A stretch of DNA of 64,000 nucleotides, taken from assembly GCA_963742405.1 (NCBI GenBank), contig CAVUMB010000003.1:128720-192719 (forward strand), in the 5' to 3' direction. The notes below the pieces were generated by a model that was not told the origin of the DNA, made no database searches, and was given only the letters and a program-made list of their open reading frames with translations. The first letter of the stretch is position 1, and every line of letters begins with the position of its first letter. The DNA comes from JAGVSR01 sp963742405. GTDB lineage: Bacteria; Pseudomonadota; Alphaproteobacteria; Rhizobiales; Hyphomicrobiaceae. The translations under genes were made by a program, and so were the position numbers. Of this stretch, positions 44,961 through 53,704 are shown one piece after another.

Positions 44961-45530
44961 TTACGCGGACTTCAGGCCGCGGAACACGGCCAGAGCATAA
45001 TCGACAAGGGACCAGAGAGTGACAAGGGTTGCTAGGAAAAGTGCCGCCCACAGCCACCGCTGCATGTCCGCCGGCGGCGCGCTGCCCCACAAGGCATAAA
45101 CAGCGACGACGAGGATCTGTGCCAATCCTTGTGCAACAGCTTTAAATTTGCCGCTCTGGCGGGCGGCCAGCGTTCCTATTTTCTGTTCGGCCAAGACACG
45201 CAGGTATGACACGCTGACATCGCGCCACAGCATGATCAGGAACATCCAGACCGGCATCCAGCGGTTGGCTGCAAAAGCTGTGAAAACGGAGACCCGGTAG
45301 AGGCTGTCGGCCATGGGGTCGAGGATCTTTCCGACCGCTGACACTTGGCCATAGCGGCGCGCGACCCAGCCATCGATTCCGTCGGAGACTTCGGCCAGAA
45401 TCATTAGACCGAGGGCGGCCCAGAGTGCCGAGTTCGAGCTGTTGACGAGCAGCAGGATGATGGGGACGGCCGCGACGACGCGATACCAAGTGATCGCATT
45501 CGGCAGTGTCCATAGTCCGAGGGGTTTCAA
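44961..45530 (-). CDS. CDP-alcohol phosphatidyltransferase, paralogue 2
   Basis: The 189-residue membrane protein has the complete motif DG-WV-AR-x8-G-x3-D-x3-D (DGWVARRYGQVSAVGKI then LDPMAD) and the PgsA-like opening TLPNAITWYRVVAAVPIILL. Five or six helices are visible. It may be a phosphatidylglycerophosphate synthase, but a close paralogue follows it and a HAD phosphatase ends the cluster, so a special lipid head group is equally possible. The 163-base gap to paralogue 1 holds nothing recognised. Confidence 0.85.
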   Translation of the reverse strand: MKPLGLWTLPNAITWYRVVAAVPIILLLVNSSNSALWAALGLMILAEVSDGIDGWVARRYGQVSAVGKILDPMADSLYRVSVFTAFAANRWMPVWMFLIMLWRDVSVSYLRVLAEQKIGTLAARQSGKFKAVAQGLAQILVVAVYALWGSAPPADMQRWLWAALFLATLVTLWSLVDYALAVFRGLKSA

Positions 45531-45651
45531 TGGTTTTTCTCGTCAGATCAATCATGTTGGCTGGCGGCGACGGGCGCTGAGGGACACTAGCTCAGGGCCG
45601 GTTCGGCCGAAACGTTTTTTAGCCAGCGCTCTCCCGTGTCGTTGATGGCGA

Positions 45652-45680
45652 ACAAAAGGGCGCCCTCACGAGCGCCCTTC
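45652..45680 (-). terminator. Intrinsic terminator of folD
   Basis: On the minus strand AAGGGCGC pairs with GCGCCCTT and is followed by TTGTT, about 30 bases after the folD stop. Confidence 0.82.
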
Positions 45681-45707
45681 AATTCACATAAACAACGGCA
45701 GCATTGA

Positions 45708-46580
45708 TTACTTGATCGCGTGCTGGATCTTGGTTGCTTCGACTGTGTTTTGCAGCAAGCAAGCGATGGTCATCGGACCAACCCCGCCGGGGACGGGGGT
45801 GATGGCGCCGGCGGTGCGGCAGCAGTCGTCGTAGTCGCAGTCGCCGACGAGCTTGGTTTTGCCGCTTTCGGACGGAACGCGGTTAATGCCGACATCGATG
45901 ACGATGGCGCCCGGCTTTAACCAGTCGCCCTTGACCATATTCGGTATCCCGACGGCCGCGATGAGCAGGTCTGCCCCCCGGACGACGCCTTCGATATCGC
46001 GGGTGCGCGAATGGGCGATCGTGACGGTGCAATTCTCGCGCAGCAGCAGCGCCGACACCGGCTTGCCGACGATGTTGGAGCGGCCAATCACGACCGCGTT
46101 CAGACCGGACAGGTTCGGCTGCACCGTTTTGGCGAGGATGACCGAGCCCGTCGGCGTGCACGGAACGAGCGTGCGCTCCCCGACCCAGAGGCGGCCGACG
46201 TTGACGGGATGGAAGCCATCGACGTCCTTGTTGGGGTCAATCGTGTTGAGCACCCGTTCGGCGTTGACGTGCTTGGGCAGCGGCAGCTGCACCAGGATGC
46301 CGTTGACCGCGGGGTCGTTGTTGAGCTTCTCGACGATCGCCAAAATGTCAGCTTCGCTCGTGTCGGCCGGGAGACGATGCTCCCACGAATTCATGCCCGC
46401 TTCCTTGGTCTGTTCGCCCTTGTTCTTGACGTAAACCTTGCTCGCCGGATCCTCGCCGACGAGGACCACCGCCAGGCCGGGCGTCAGCCCGTGGCCGGCC
46501 TTCAGCGCCTGGACGTCGCGCGCCACACCGGCACGGACTTCGGCTGCGACGGCCTTGCCATCGATCACTCGCGGGTTCAT
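45708..46580 (-). CDS. folD: Methylenetetrahydrofolate dehydrogenase/cyclohydrolase
   Basis: FolD interconverts 5,10-methylene- and 10-formyl-tetrahydrofolate with NADP. The 290-residue product has the folate-site LAVVLVGEDPASKVYVKNKGEQTKEAGM with the catalytic lysine, LVQLPLPKHVNAERVLNTIDPNKDVDGFHP, PCTPTGSVI, and the NADP motif VVIGRSNIVGKPVSALLL. The ATG at 46580 follows a ggagga site, which decides it over a 14-residue extension. It heads a minus-strand unit ending in the terminator; DUF167 lies upstream with a gap of 54 bases. Confidence 0.96.
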   Translation of the reverse strand: MNPRVIDGKAVAAEVRAGVARDVQALKAGHGLTPGLAVVLVGEDPASKVYVKNKGEQTKEAGMNSWEHRLPADTSEADILAIVEKLNNDPAVNGILVQLPLPKHVNAERVLNTIDPNKDVDGFHPVNVGRLWVGERTLVPCTPTGSVILAKTVQPNLSGLNAVVIGRSNIVGKPVSALLLRENCTVTIAHSRTRDIEGVVRGADLLIAAVGIPNMVKGDWLKPGAIVIDVGINRVPSESGKTKLVGDCDYDDCCRTAGAITPVPGGVGPMTIACLLQNTVEATKIQHAIK

Positions 46581-46634
46581 TGCACTTCCTCCTCGTTTAT
46601 GGGCTTGGATTATTGGGACCAAGACGACTTTTGT

Positions 46635-46961
46635 TCAGGGCATTTCAGAAAGGCGGGCCGCGAGCCGGTTCACGAGGCTCGGCGCATCACCGATGACTTT
46701 TAGGGATTTCACACGTGACCGGTGGCCAGAAGCCACCGAGACGCGGCTTTTGGGAATATCCAGCCAGTCGGCAAGCTGACGCTCAACCGCCTCGTTGGCT
46801 TCCCCGTCCGCCGGCACCGCCCGGACCCTGACTTTGAAAGCCGGGCCGTCGGCGGTCGGCTCGACCCCGTCAATTCCATCTTTGGACGATTTCGGAACGA
46901 CGCGCACGCGCACGATGACGCACCCGATTCCGGTCCGCCAGGGAAGGTCAGGGTCTGCCAT
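46635..46961 (-). CDS. DUF167 (YggU) family protein
   Basis: The 108-residue protein has the DUF167 pattern VRVRVVPKSSKDGIDG, FKVRVRAVPADGEANEAVERQLADWL and KSRVSVASGHRSRVKSLKV. The family is a small alpha/beta protein of unknown function, very often next to yggT, as here. The ATG has ggag about 8 bases upstream. It lies between yggT and folD on the same strand. Confidence 0.93.
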   Translation of the reverse strand: MADPDLPWRTGIGCVIVRVRVVPKSSKDGIDGVEPTADGPAFKVRVRAVPADGEANEAVERQLADWLDIPKSRVSVASGHRSRVKSLKVIGDAPSLVNRLAARLSEMP

Positions 46962-47003
46962 CGCGCGTCTCCGTGGGCCGCCAAACGCCCGCGCTCATGG
47001 GCT

Positions 47004-47295
47004 CTAGGCGACCGCGCGGGCAAGGTTGGTCAGCACGACGCTTTGAATAAAGTAGAGACCGAGCAGAAGGACCACGGGCGACAGATCGATGGCGCCGAAG
47101 TCTGGCAGCGCGCGGCGGATCGGACCCAAGCAGCGGTTCGGTCAGCGCGGTCAGCGTCGTCCAGATCGTCTGCACAATCTGATTGCGAGGGTTGATGACG
47201 TTGAACGCGAGCAGGAAACTCATGATCACGGCCGCGAAGACGACGTAGCTGTAGAGGTTGATCACGTAGTTGATGAAAAAGATCAGTTCAATCAT
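47004..47295 (-). CDS. yggT: YggT family membrane protein, frame interrupted once
   Basis: YggT proteins have two hydrophobic repeats and an unclear role in cell envelope or osmotic response. The first frame gives MIELIFFINYVINLYSYVVF, ViMSFLLAFNVINPRNQIV and TEPLLG; in the correct frame the rest reads IRRALPDFGAIDLSPVVLLL and FIQSVVLTNLARAVA. The frame changes at about 47128, where ctt-ggg-tcc carries one g too many (292 bases = 3n+1; 96 residues). yggT and DUF167 form the common pair. Confidence 0.87.
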
Positions 47296-47479
47296 GGGTC
47301 CTCGCGGCTGTCGGCGCGGTGTGGTCAGGGTGCGTCGGTGTTGTGATGTAGCCCCAGGACCGGGGTGGAGCAAGCCGGGCGCGGGCGCTTTGCGACGTTG
47401 CAGCCGACAAATCCGCCGTTCGTCCCCCGTTTCTTGACAAGGGTGAAGGCGCATTTCTAAATGCCGCCTCCCAGGGATC

Positions 47480-47555
47480 GGGGCCGTAGCTCAGATGGGA
47501 GAGCGCTGCAATCGCACTGCAGAGGTCAGGAGTTCGATCCTCCTCGGCTCCACCA
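47480..47555 (+). tRNA. tRNA-Ala (CGC)
   Basis: The cloverleaf is complete with CCA encoded. The acceptor stem has the G3:U70 pair that identifies alanine tRNAs. The anticodon loop ATCGCAC between CTGCA and TGCAG gives CGC, reading GCG codons. Confidence 0.95.
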
Positions 47556-47767
47556 GGGCGTTTTGAAGGGCGCGGATTTATACAGAAGCGGTCGTCGGAA
47601 AAGGTCCTGGGCAATGTTCCAAGATCGCGTCTAGCCTTCGCTACAAAGCGGACCGTTCGACGGCCTGTAAAAAGGCAGAAACTGACCCTTAGCAGTCGTC
47701 GGGGCCATGCAAGTCTGCTTACACCACAGGGCACTCCAAGTGTCTAGTTTCAGTCGTATCTGCATGG

Positions 47768-48292
47768 TCACCTTTTTCGAACCGATTCGGCCTTGCGAAT
47801 AAGCCGCTCGGCCGTATCCGCGTCGAGCCACCCGCCCACACTGGCGTCCTTGTCGGTAAAGAGTGTGGCATTCAGGAAGAACTGTTCAATCTGCGACCGC
47901 GCAACGGGGTCCAGAGCCAAATCACTTCCCAACGATTGGGCCCCGTCCCAGTCAGGCGCCAAGATTACCCGGGGGTTATCGACGCGACTACCGATACCCT
48001 TCTGATTGATTTGCAGTGCAGCGATGGCTCGGCAAGGAAGTATTGCGCCTGGAAAGGTGGCCAGCGGGGAGAGGCACATCGCATCCAAAGCGTCGCCGTC
48101 GTCGCTCATAGTCCCTGGGATAAACCCCCAATCGAACGGATACGAGACGCCAAGAGCAAGGGTTCTTGACACTGTGAACGCGCCAAGGGCCTCGTCGAGC
48201 TTAAATTTGATTGAACTCCCACGCGGCGTTTCCACGACCATGCGAACGCGCCCGGTCTTGTCGAAGGGCTCAAGCGAAGCGAAGTTCAACAT
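47768..48292 (-). CDS. Inorganic diphosphatase (family I-like)
   Basis: The 174-residue protein resembles soluble family I pyrophosphatases: ETPRGSSIKFKLDE, SYPFDWGFIPGTMSDDGDALDAM with the metal aspartates, and VDNPRVI. It is divergent from typical Ppa sequences; after the core the DKD segment of Ppa is changed and a longer acidic tail follows. It may be a secondary pyrophosphatase. No good ribosome-binding site precedes the ATG at 48292. It lies in the transition to the gene-poor stretch 48.3-51.2 kb. Confidence 0.82.
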   Translation of the reverse strand: MLNFASLEPFDKTGRVRMVVETPRGSSIKFKLDEALGAFTVSRTLALGVSYPFDWGFIPGTMSDDGDALDAMCLSPLATFPGAILPCRAIAALQINQKGIGSRVDNPRVILAPDWDGAQSLGSDLALDPVARSQIEQFFLNATLFTDKDASVGGWLDADTAERLIRKAESVRKR

Positions 48293-48625
48293 TGGTTCAC
48301 CAGCGCCATGATCGATATCACTCGCGCTTGTTATAGCCCGTTCATGTCACAGTCACGGGTGCAATTATCAAGTGCAACATTCGTTGGCTGCCAACACCCT
48401 TGTATGGCGAGACCCAGTTTGTTGAGTGCCTTTACGCCACGCTACCTTTTTGGACCCGCCACTTTCAACGAGTTGATCCAGGTGCGTACCAACCTGGATA
48501 GGTTGCGTCGCATGGCCTCGCGCAAGTATGTTTCGGCAATATCTGTGTCGCTCGGTTTCAGAATTACTTGGGCTTCTACGTTACTGGCAGCTTTATCCCG
48601 TTTGGCCAGCCAATAAGATCAATAT

Positions 48626-48664
48626 AAAGCCCTGAGCGTCGCCGGCCGCGACGCTCAGGGCTTT
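48626..48664 (-). terminator. Intrinsic terminator of the small lipoprotein gene
   Basis: AAAGCCCTGAGCGTCG pairs with CGACGCTCAGGGCTTT over 16 bases, followed on the minus strand by ATATT, about 30 bases after the lipoprotein stop. Bases 48293-48625 between it and the pyrophosphatase gene hold no convincing gene; a 102-residue plus-strand frame there lacks any support. Confidence 0.85.
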
Positions 48665-48692
48665 GGAACAGTACAGGTAGTGAGGTTTGTAA

Positions 48693-48821
48693 TTAGTGAG
48701 TTGATTGCTCAGCAACCGGTGCGCCACCAAGCTTCATGGGTACCGGTGCAGCTTCTTCACGACGGCAAGCGCCAAGAGCAACAGCGCCTAAGACCAAGGC
48801 CAATGTAATAATGTTCTTCAT
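48693..48821 (-). CDS. Small lipoprotein, 42 aa
   Basis: A 42-residue frame encodes MKNIITLALVLGAVALGACR with a lipobox LGAC at residues 16-19, followed by a short charged and proline-rich tail (REEAAPVPMKLGGAPVAEQ). A ggggg site lies 8 bases before the ATG and a strong terminator follows, so expression is plausible. Cleavage would leave a 24-residue lipid-anchored peptide. Short lipoproteins of this kind with a CRREE and PMKLG tail are, as I recall, found in related alphaproteobacteria, but no role is known. Confidence 0.72.
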   Translation of the reverse strand: MKNIITLALVLGAVALGACRREEAAPVPMKLGGAPVAEQSTH

Positions 48822-49330
48822 ATAATGCCCCCTGTGGGATCGTTGCTGACAATTAGAGTTTAGCTCGATCTTTTGCCCCAGAATATGATTTTTGAAATAA
48901 AATCCCGATACGCGAAAGGGCGATGCTGGACGGACACAGTATTTTACACGTCCAGTGTTCGTGCGCCCCGTGCAATTGCGCTATGTCAATAGTCGAAAAC
49001 TAACTGCCTATTCTCCCAATGCTCGTGGGCTATTAATGTGTGAATCTGTGAGCTTGTGAAAAATCTGTAGGAGGCAATGCGCGGCATAAAAATGGTCTCG
49101 CCATTGCCTCCCTCACTTTTGGCTGCAGCCCAATCATCTTTTCTGCTGAAGTCGCTGTTAAGCCAGCCGCTGCATCGCCCAGATACTGCTCTTTAAATAA
49201 CGCTGATCGCCTTCAATCGTGCACAGTGACTTGCCCTGAAGGTAAGACCGCGACGTGTATTGGGGATTGCATGGCTTTGAGCTGATCTGCTACTTATTAT
49301 TTCACATTTGTGACGTTGGGAGAATTCGCT
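48822..49330. other. Gene-free stretch
   Basis: In these 509 bases I see no supported gene. Base composition is richer in A+T than the flanks. It contains the promoter region of the small lipoprotein on one side and of the 86-residue gene on the other. Some local A+T tracts (tatttttgaaataaaatcc near 48885) occur, but no repeat or hairpin stands out. Confidence 0.5.
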
Positions 49331-49591
49331 ATGGATGGTTCGAGCACCGAGTTTGGCCTGAGTGCCGCTCGCCAGATCGTTCAAGCGAAAGAGCACGAAT
49401 GGCCGCTTTATATCCAGCGGCTGCGTCTGGACAAAGAGTTGTCCGCAGTCACGCGTCAGCTCAATCGGTTGCTAGACCATCCAGAACACCGCCAACTGGC
49501 CATCGATGCGTTCAGACGAATTGGGCTCTGGCATGATGATTTAGTGGTGCCAAGGCGCGCGACGGATTTCATCAGCCTAGCCAAAAAGTGA
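49331..49591 (+). CDS. Hypothetical protein, 86 aa
   Basis: I do not recognise a family. The ATG at 49331 (MDGSSTEFGLSAARQIVQAK) has ggag 8 bases upstream. The product is helical, with LYIQRLRLDKELSAVTRQLNRLL and LAIDAFRRIGLWHDDLVVP, and no export signal. It lies in the gene-poor island with other small genes. Confidence 0.5.
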   Translation: MDGSSTEFGLSAARQIVQAKEHEWPLYIQRLRLDKELSAVTRQLNRLLDHPEHRQLAIDAFRRIGLWHDDLVVPRRATDFISLAKK

Positions 49592-49703
49592 TTGTCTGGC
49601 ACCCTCCGTACTCTCCAGCTGCTCGTCTCGAGCTGCTCGTCTCGATCCCTGCTAGAAGTCGATTTTGAAGCTGACGTGGCACAACACTCAAGGGATAGCG
49701 AAT

Positions 49704-49922
49704 TCACTTGTCGTTGGCGGCAAAAGAGCTCAATCGGCGCCATTCCATATAGGGTCGAAGTTCTGTGATTTGGCCGTCTGATAGCTGCACCAGCGGCCAA
49801 GCGTCAGAACGCCACTCGACAACCTGACCAATCACCCACCGTGGTCGCATTTCTTCCAAACTGGTCGTGTGAAAGGTCTTGAACTTTATTTCCACCAATT
49901 CTCGAAACTGAAGGGTGTCCAT
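49704..49922 (-). CDS. Hypothetical protein, 72 aa
   Basis: The frame encodes MDTLQFRELVEIKFKTFHTT followed by WVIGQVVEWRSDAWPLVQLS and a basic end. A ggagag site lies 9 bases before the ATG at 49922. The product looks like a small beta-rich protein with no signal or membrane helix. Family unknown. It is convergent with the 86-residue gene. Confidence 0.5.
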   Translation of the reverse strand: MDTLQFRELVEIKFKTFHTTSLEEMRPRWVIGQVVEWRSDAWPLVQLSDGQITELRPYMEWRRLSSFAANDK

Positions 49923-49994
49923 TGCTGCTCTCCATCCTGTGCCGCGCAGTGCGGTTGATGAGCAAGCAAGCGGGCAAACGTGCCTGTTGCTTCG

Positions 49995-50090
49995 CTAGGG
50001 CATGCGAAAGCCATCGTCATAAAGCTTCATCATCAAGAGCAAAATGTTGATGATGACGAGTGGCCAGTAGCTGACAAGAAAATCAATCAT
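49995..50090 (-). CDS. Possible 31-residue membrane peptide
   Basis: The frame MIDFLVSYWPLVIINILLLM followed by MKLYDDGFRMP would span the membrane once with a short charged tail inside or outside. A ggaagg site lies about 9 bases before the ATG. Tiny frames arise by chance, so this is only a candidate. Confidence 0.33.
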   Translation of the reverse strand: MIDFLVSYWPLVIINILLLMMKLYDDGFRMP

Positions 50091-50447
50091 TGAGCAGCCT
50101 TCCGCATTGGCGATTAGCAAGTTACGCCTCTTTCTTGACGGTTTCGCGAAGGTTTGCAGCAGCGATCTTTCGGTGCCGAAGCCACTAGACGCTGCTGGGC
50201 CTCAGCGTCGGCCGCCGTGCATCACTGCGTGGTGCTGAGCGCGCTTTGTCCAGCCATCATCTGCACGTCGTGAACGAACCAACACCCCGAAGTACGTTCA
50301 GCCAATGATTGCGAGTCGGCCTGAACAACTCGAGCAACTTGCAGATCGACTACGAGTCTCTCAAGCGGGATTGTTGCCAACGTTTGTGACAGTGGATCTT
50401 CGTTGGTTGGACTTGCCATTTGCGAGCAACCGAATTTTTATACTCGT

Positions 50448-50951
50448 ATGAAACCTTTGAAGCAGGTCGGAGCGCTTTGCGTTTGCGAAGCCGATGACGA
50501 GACACCGCTCATTCTACTTGTAACATCCCGCGACACGGGCCGTTGGGTAATCCCAAAGGGATGGCCAGCAAAGCGTATGAAAGCCCATGAAGCGGCCGCG
50601 CGGGAAGCCATGGAAGAAGGTGGAGTTGTGGGGAAAATTGAGACCAGGCCGATTGGGAGCTTCAAGTATCAAAGACCGCATCAGAACGGGGATCAGTTGC
50701 ACACTGTATCGGTCTTCTTGCTTGCTGTGCGGTCATCATTCGAGCATTGGCCAGAGGAAGCGGAGCGTAAACGCGCATGGTTTTCTATTTCCGCCGCCGC
50801 ACGACTGGTTGCTGAGCCAGAACTGCGGAGCCTTATCAGCGGGATCGGAATGCTGACAGTGCATACGAAATGGCGCTGCGTTTCAGATTTAGCCACGTCG
50901 CCTGTTCGTAACCCTCAGGCACGCATCAACGTAGCCACAGGCGAACAATGA
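50448..50951 (+). CDS. NUDIX hydrolase
   Basis: The 167-residue protein has the Nudix box in the form WPAKRMKAHEAAAREAMEE then GG, preceded by GRWVIPKG. The opening QVGALCVCEADDETPLILLVTSRDTGRWVIPKGW and the EAERKRAWFSISAAARLV end resemble diadenosine or diphosphoinositol polyphosphate hydrolases. The ATG at 50448 lacks a clear ribosome-binding site. The 300 bases upstream (50091-50447) contain only a 65-residue minus-strand frame I do not accept. Confidence 0.85.
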   Translation: MKPLKQVGALCVCEADDETPLILLVTSRDTGRWVIPKGWPAKRMKAHEAAAREAMEEGGVVGKIETRPIGSFKYQRPHQNGDQLHTVSVFLLAVRSSFEHWPEEAERKRAWFSISAAARLVAEPELRSLISGIGMLTVHTKWRCVSDLATSPVRNPQARINVATGEQ

Positions 50952-51214
50952 TTTGAGCAGGGTGCACCGCATAGCGGCCAACAAGTGATTGTGAATAAAA
51001 AGCGGTAAGCCACACCCACCCGCCGGCTGGTCCGGAAGTCAGAGCAAAGCGGACGACAGTTCAGGTTTCCCGGCTCGACGCTTTTGGCCCAAAGCAGCCG
51101 CTGCTTACTTGGCGGCTTCTGTAGGTGAAGCAGACATCAAGTTGGGGCTGCTAGGCAGTCGCCGATCGGGCCGCTCGAAGTCCGCCTCCTCTACCTTGCG
51201 TCATAAGCGGGAGT

Positions 51215-51250
51215 ACCGCGGCGGTGGGAGACGTGCCGCCGCGGTTTTGG
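51215..51250 (+). terminator. Hairpin between the NUDIX and katG genes
   Basis: ACCGCGGCGG pairs with CCGCCGCGGT around an 11-base loop and is followed by TTTTGG on the plus strand. It lies between the convergent NUDIX and katG genes, 264 bases after the first stop, so it more likely serves as a shared end point. The rest of the gap 50952-51214 shows no gene. Confidence 0.55.
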
Positions 51251-51264
51251 TGGCGGGTTCTGTT

Positions 51265-53493
51265 TTACGTGCGGTCGAGGTTCATGACTTTGGTCCAGGC
51301 CTTGATGAAGTCCTGCTCGAACTTGGCGCGGCCATCGTCGGCTGCGTAGACTTCAGAGAGCGCGCGCAACTCCGAATGTGCGCCGAAGATCAGATCGACG
51401 GGCGTGGCCGTCCATTTGGCTTTGCCCGTCGCGCGGTCTTGTCCTTCGTAGAGGCCCTCGGTCTTGGCCGACTTGGTCCACTTCGTCGACATATCCAGCA
51501 GATTGACAAAATAATCGGCGCTCAATGTTCCCGGACGGTTGGTCAGCACGCCATTTGTCGATTCTGCCGTGTTGGCGTTGATGGCGCGCAGGCCGCCGAG
51601 CAGAACCGTCATCTCCGGGACCGTGAGGGTCAATAGGTTGGCGCGCTCGACCAGCATCTCGACCGGCGACAGGCGGTTGCCCTCGCCGAAGTAGTTGCGG
51701 AAGCCATCGGCGTGCGGCTCCAGTGCTGCGAAGGACGCCGCATCGGTCTGCTCGGGCGTGGCGTCCATGCGTCCGGGCGTGAACGGAACCTGCACCTCCG
51801 ACCCGGCCTGCTTGGCGGCCTGTTCGATGCCGGCCGCACCGCCGAGGACGATCAAATCAGCGAGGGAGATTTTCTTGCCGCCGGTCTGGTTTGCGTTCTG
51901 GGCCTCGTTGAAGGCTTTCTGGGTCGCTTCGAGGCTCGCCAGCACCTTGGCCAGTTCCTTGGGGTTGTTGACCGTCCCAGTCCTTTTGCGGGGCAAGACG
52001 GATGCGTGCGCCGTTGGCGCCGCCGCGCCTATCGGTGCCGCGATAGCTGGCCGCCGACGCCCAGGCCGTGCGCACCAACTCGGCCGGGGTCAGGCCCGAG
52101 GCCATGATCATCGTTTTCAGGCTGGCGATGTCCGTGAGTCGACCAGGGGATGATCGGCCGCCAGAATGGGGTCCTGCCAGATCAGGTCCTCGGTCGGGGC
52201 GAGGCTGCCCAGATAGCGGGTGCGGTGACCCAGGTCGCGATGCGTGAGCTTGAACCAGGCGCGCGCGAAGGCGTCGCCCAGCTCTTCGGGGTTTTTCTGA
52301 TAGCGCTGCGCGATGACCTGATAGCTCGGGTCGAACTTCAGGGCGAGATCGGTGGTGAACATGATCGGCGCGTGGCGCTTGGTTGCGTCGTGCGCGTCGG
52401 GGACGAGTTCTTTGGCGGCGGGGTCTTTGGGAATCCACTGGATGGCGCCGGCGGGGGATTTGGTTTGCACCCACTCGAATGTGAAGAGGTTGTCGAGATA
52501 CTGTTGCGACCAGGCGGCGGGGCTCGCCGACCATGCGCCTTCCAGGCCGCTTGAGATGGTGTCGGCGCCTTTGCCCGAACCGCACTTGTTCGCCCAGCCA
52601 AGTCCCTGCTGCTCGATGGTGGCGGCGGCCGGCTCGACGCCGACGCACTTGTCGGGCTTGCGGGCACCATGGGCCTTGCCGAAGGTGTGTCCGCCGGCAA
52701 TCAGAGCCACGGTTTCGGCATCGTTCATGGCCATGCGGCCGAACGTTTCGCGGATGTCGCGCGCGGCGGCCAGGGGATCGGGCTTGCCGTTGGGGCCTTC
52801 GGGGTTGACGTAAATGAGGCCGAGCTGGACGGCGCCGAGGGGCTTTTGCAATTTGCGGTCGCCGCTGTAGCGCTCATCGGCGAGGAATTTTTTCTCCGGA
52901 CCCCAGTAGACCATGTCGGGTTCCCAGTCGTCGCGACGGCCGCCGGCGAAGCCGAAGGTTTTCAGGCCCATCGATTCGATGGCGACGGTGCCGGTCAGAA
53001 CCATCAGGTCGGCCCAGGAAATCTTGCGGCCGTATTTCTGCTTGAGGGGCCAGAGCAGGCGGCGCGCCTTGTCGAGGCTGACGTTGTCGGGCCAGCTGTT
53101 GAGTGGTTCGAAGCGAATCTGGCCGCCGTCGGAGCCGCCGCGGCCGTCGCCGATGCGATACGTGCCCGAGCTGTGCCAGGCGAGGCGGATGAAGAACGGG
53201 CCGTAGTTGCCGTAGTCGGCGGGCCACCAATCCTGGGACGTGGTGAGCAGCGATTGAATGTCTTTTTTCAGAACCGCGAGATCGATGGAGTTGAATTCAG
53301 CGGCGTAGTCGAAGTTCTGGCCGAGGGGATTTGACTCGGCGGCGTGCTGGCGAAGGGGGCGGAGGTCGAGCCGTTCGGGCCACCACTCCTGGTTCGTCTT
53401 GCCCGTTGATTGCGCGAAGGCTGAGGCGGGGAGCATCGTCATGGGCGCAAGCCCGGCTGTCAGCGCCAACACGACAACAGATGTTTTGAGCAC
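51265..53493 (-). CDS. katG: Catalase-peroxidase with signal peptide, frame interrupted twice
   Basis: KatG decomposes hydrogen peroxide by catalase and peroxidase cycles. The GTG at 53493 has ggga about 8 bases upstream and opens a signal peptide (LKTSVVVLALTAGL to ASAFAQ), so the enzyme is probably periplasmic, as in KatP-like forms. The N-terminal haem domain shows FIRLAWHSSGTYR with the distal Arg-Trp-His and MNDAETVALIAGGHTFGKAHG with the proximal His. The Met-Tyr-Trp parts are also present. One missing base near 52135 and one extra near 51990 move the C-terminal domain through two frames (RTAWASAAS, then KELAKVLASLEATQKAFNE). The locus is 2229 bases, so 742 residues after correction. 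Confidence 0.88.
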
Positions 53494-53704
53494 GCGATTC
53501 ACTCCCAAATTTTTTTGTGGTTCTCCTCCGTGAGCATCATTGAGGTTGGGACAGGCAGCAATGCACTGATGCGGTATCGACATGCTGCAAGGTTTGCATC
53601 GTCAGGCGTGCAGAGGCTTTCATCGAACTGTCATGCCAAACGACGGCGCAGCGAGCGTGCGCGCATGGTGAGATAGCCGGCGGCTTTGTAGGATTGCGGG
53701 TCGC

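Noticed and set aside
48308..48616. 102-residue plus-strand protein after the pyrophosphatase gene
   Set aside because: No ribosome-binding site, odd composition, no recognisable pattern and it lies across the gene's leader.
50222..50419. 65-residue minus-strand frame upstream of the NUDIX gene
   Set aside because: No ribosome-binding site and no family signs; it probably is a chance frame in the promoter region.
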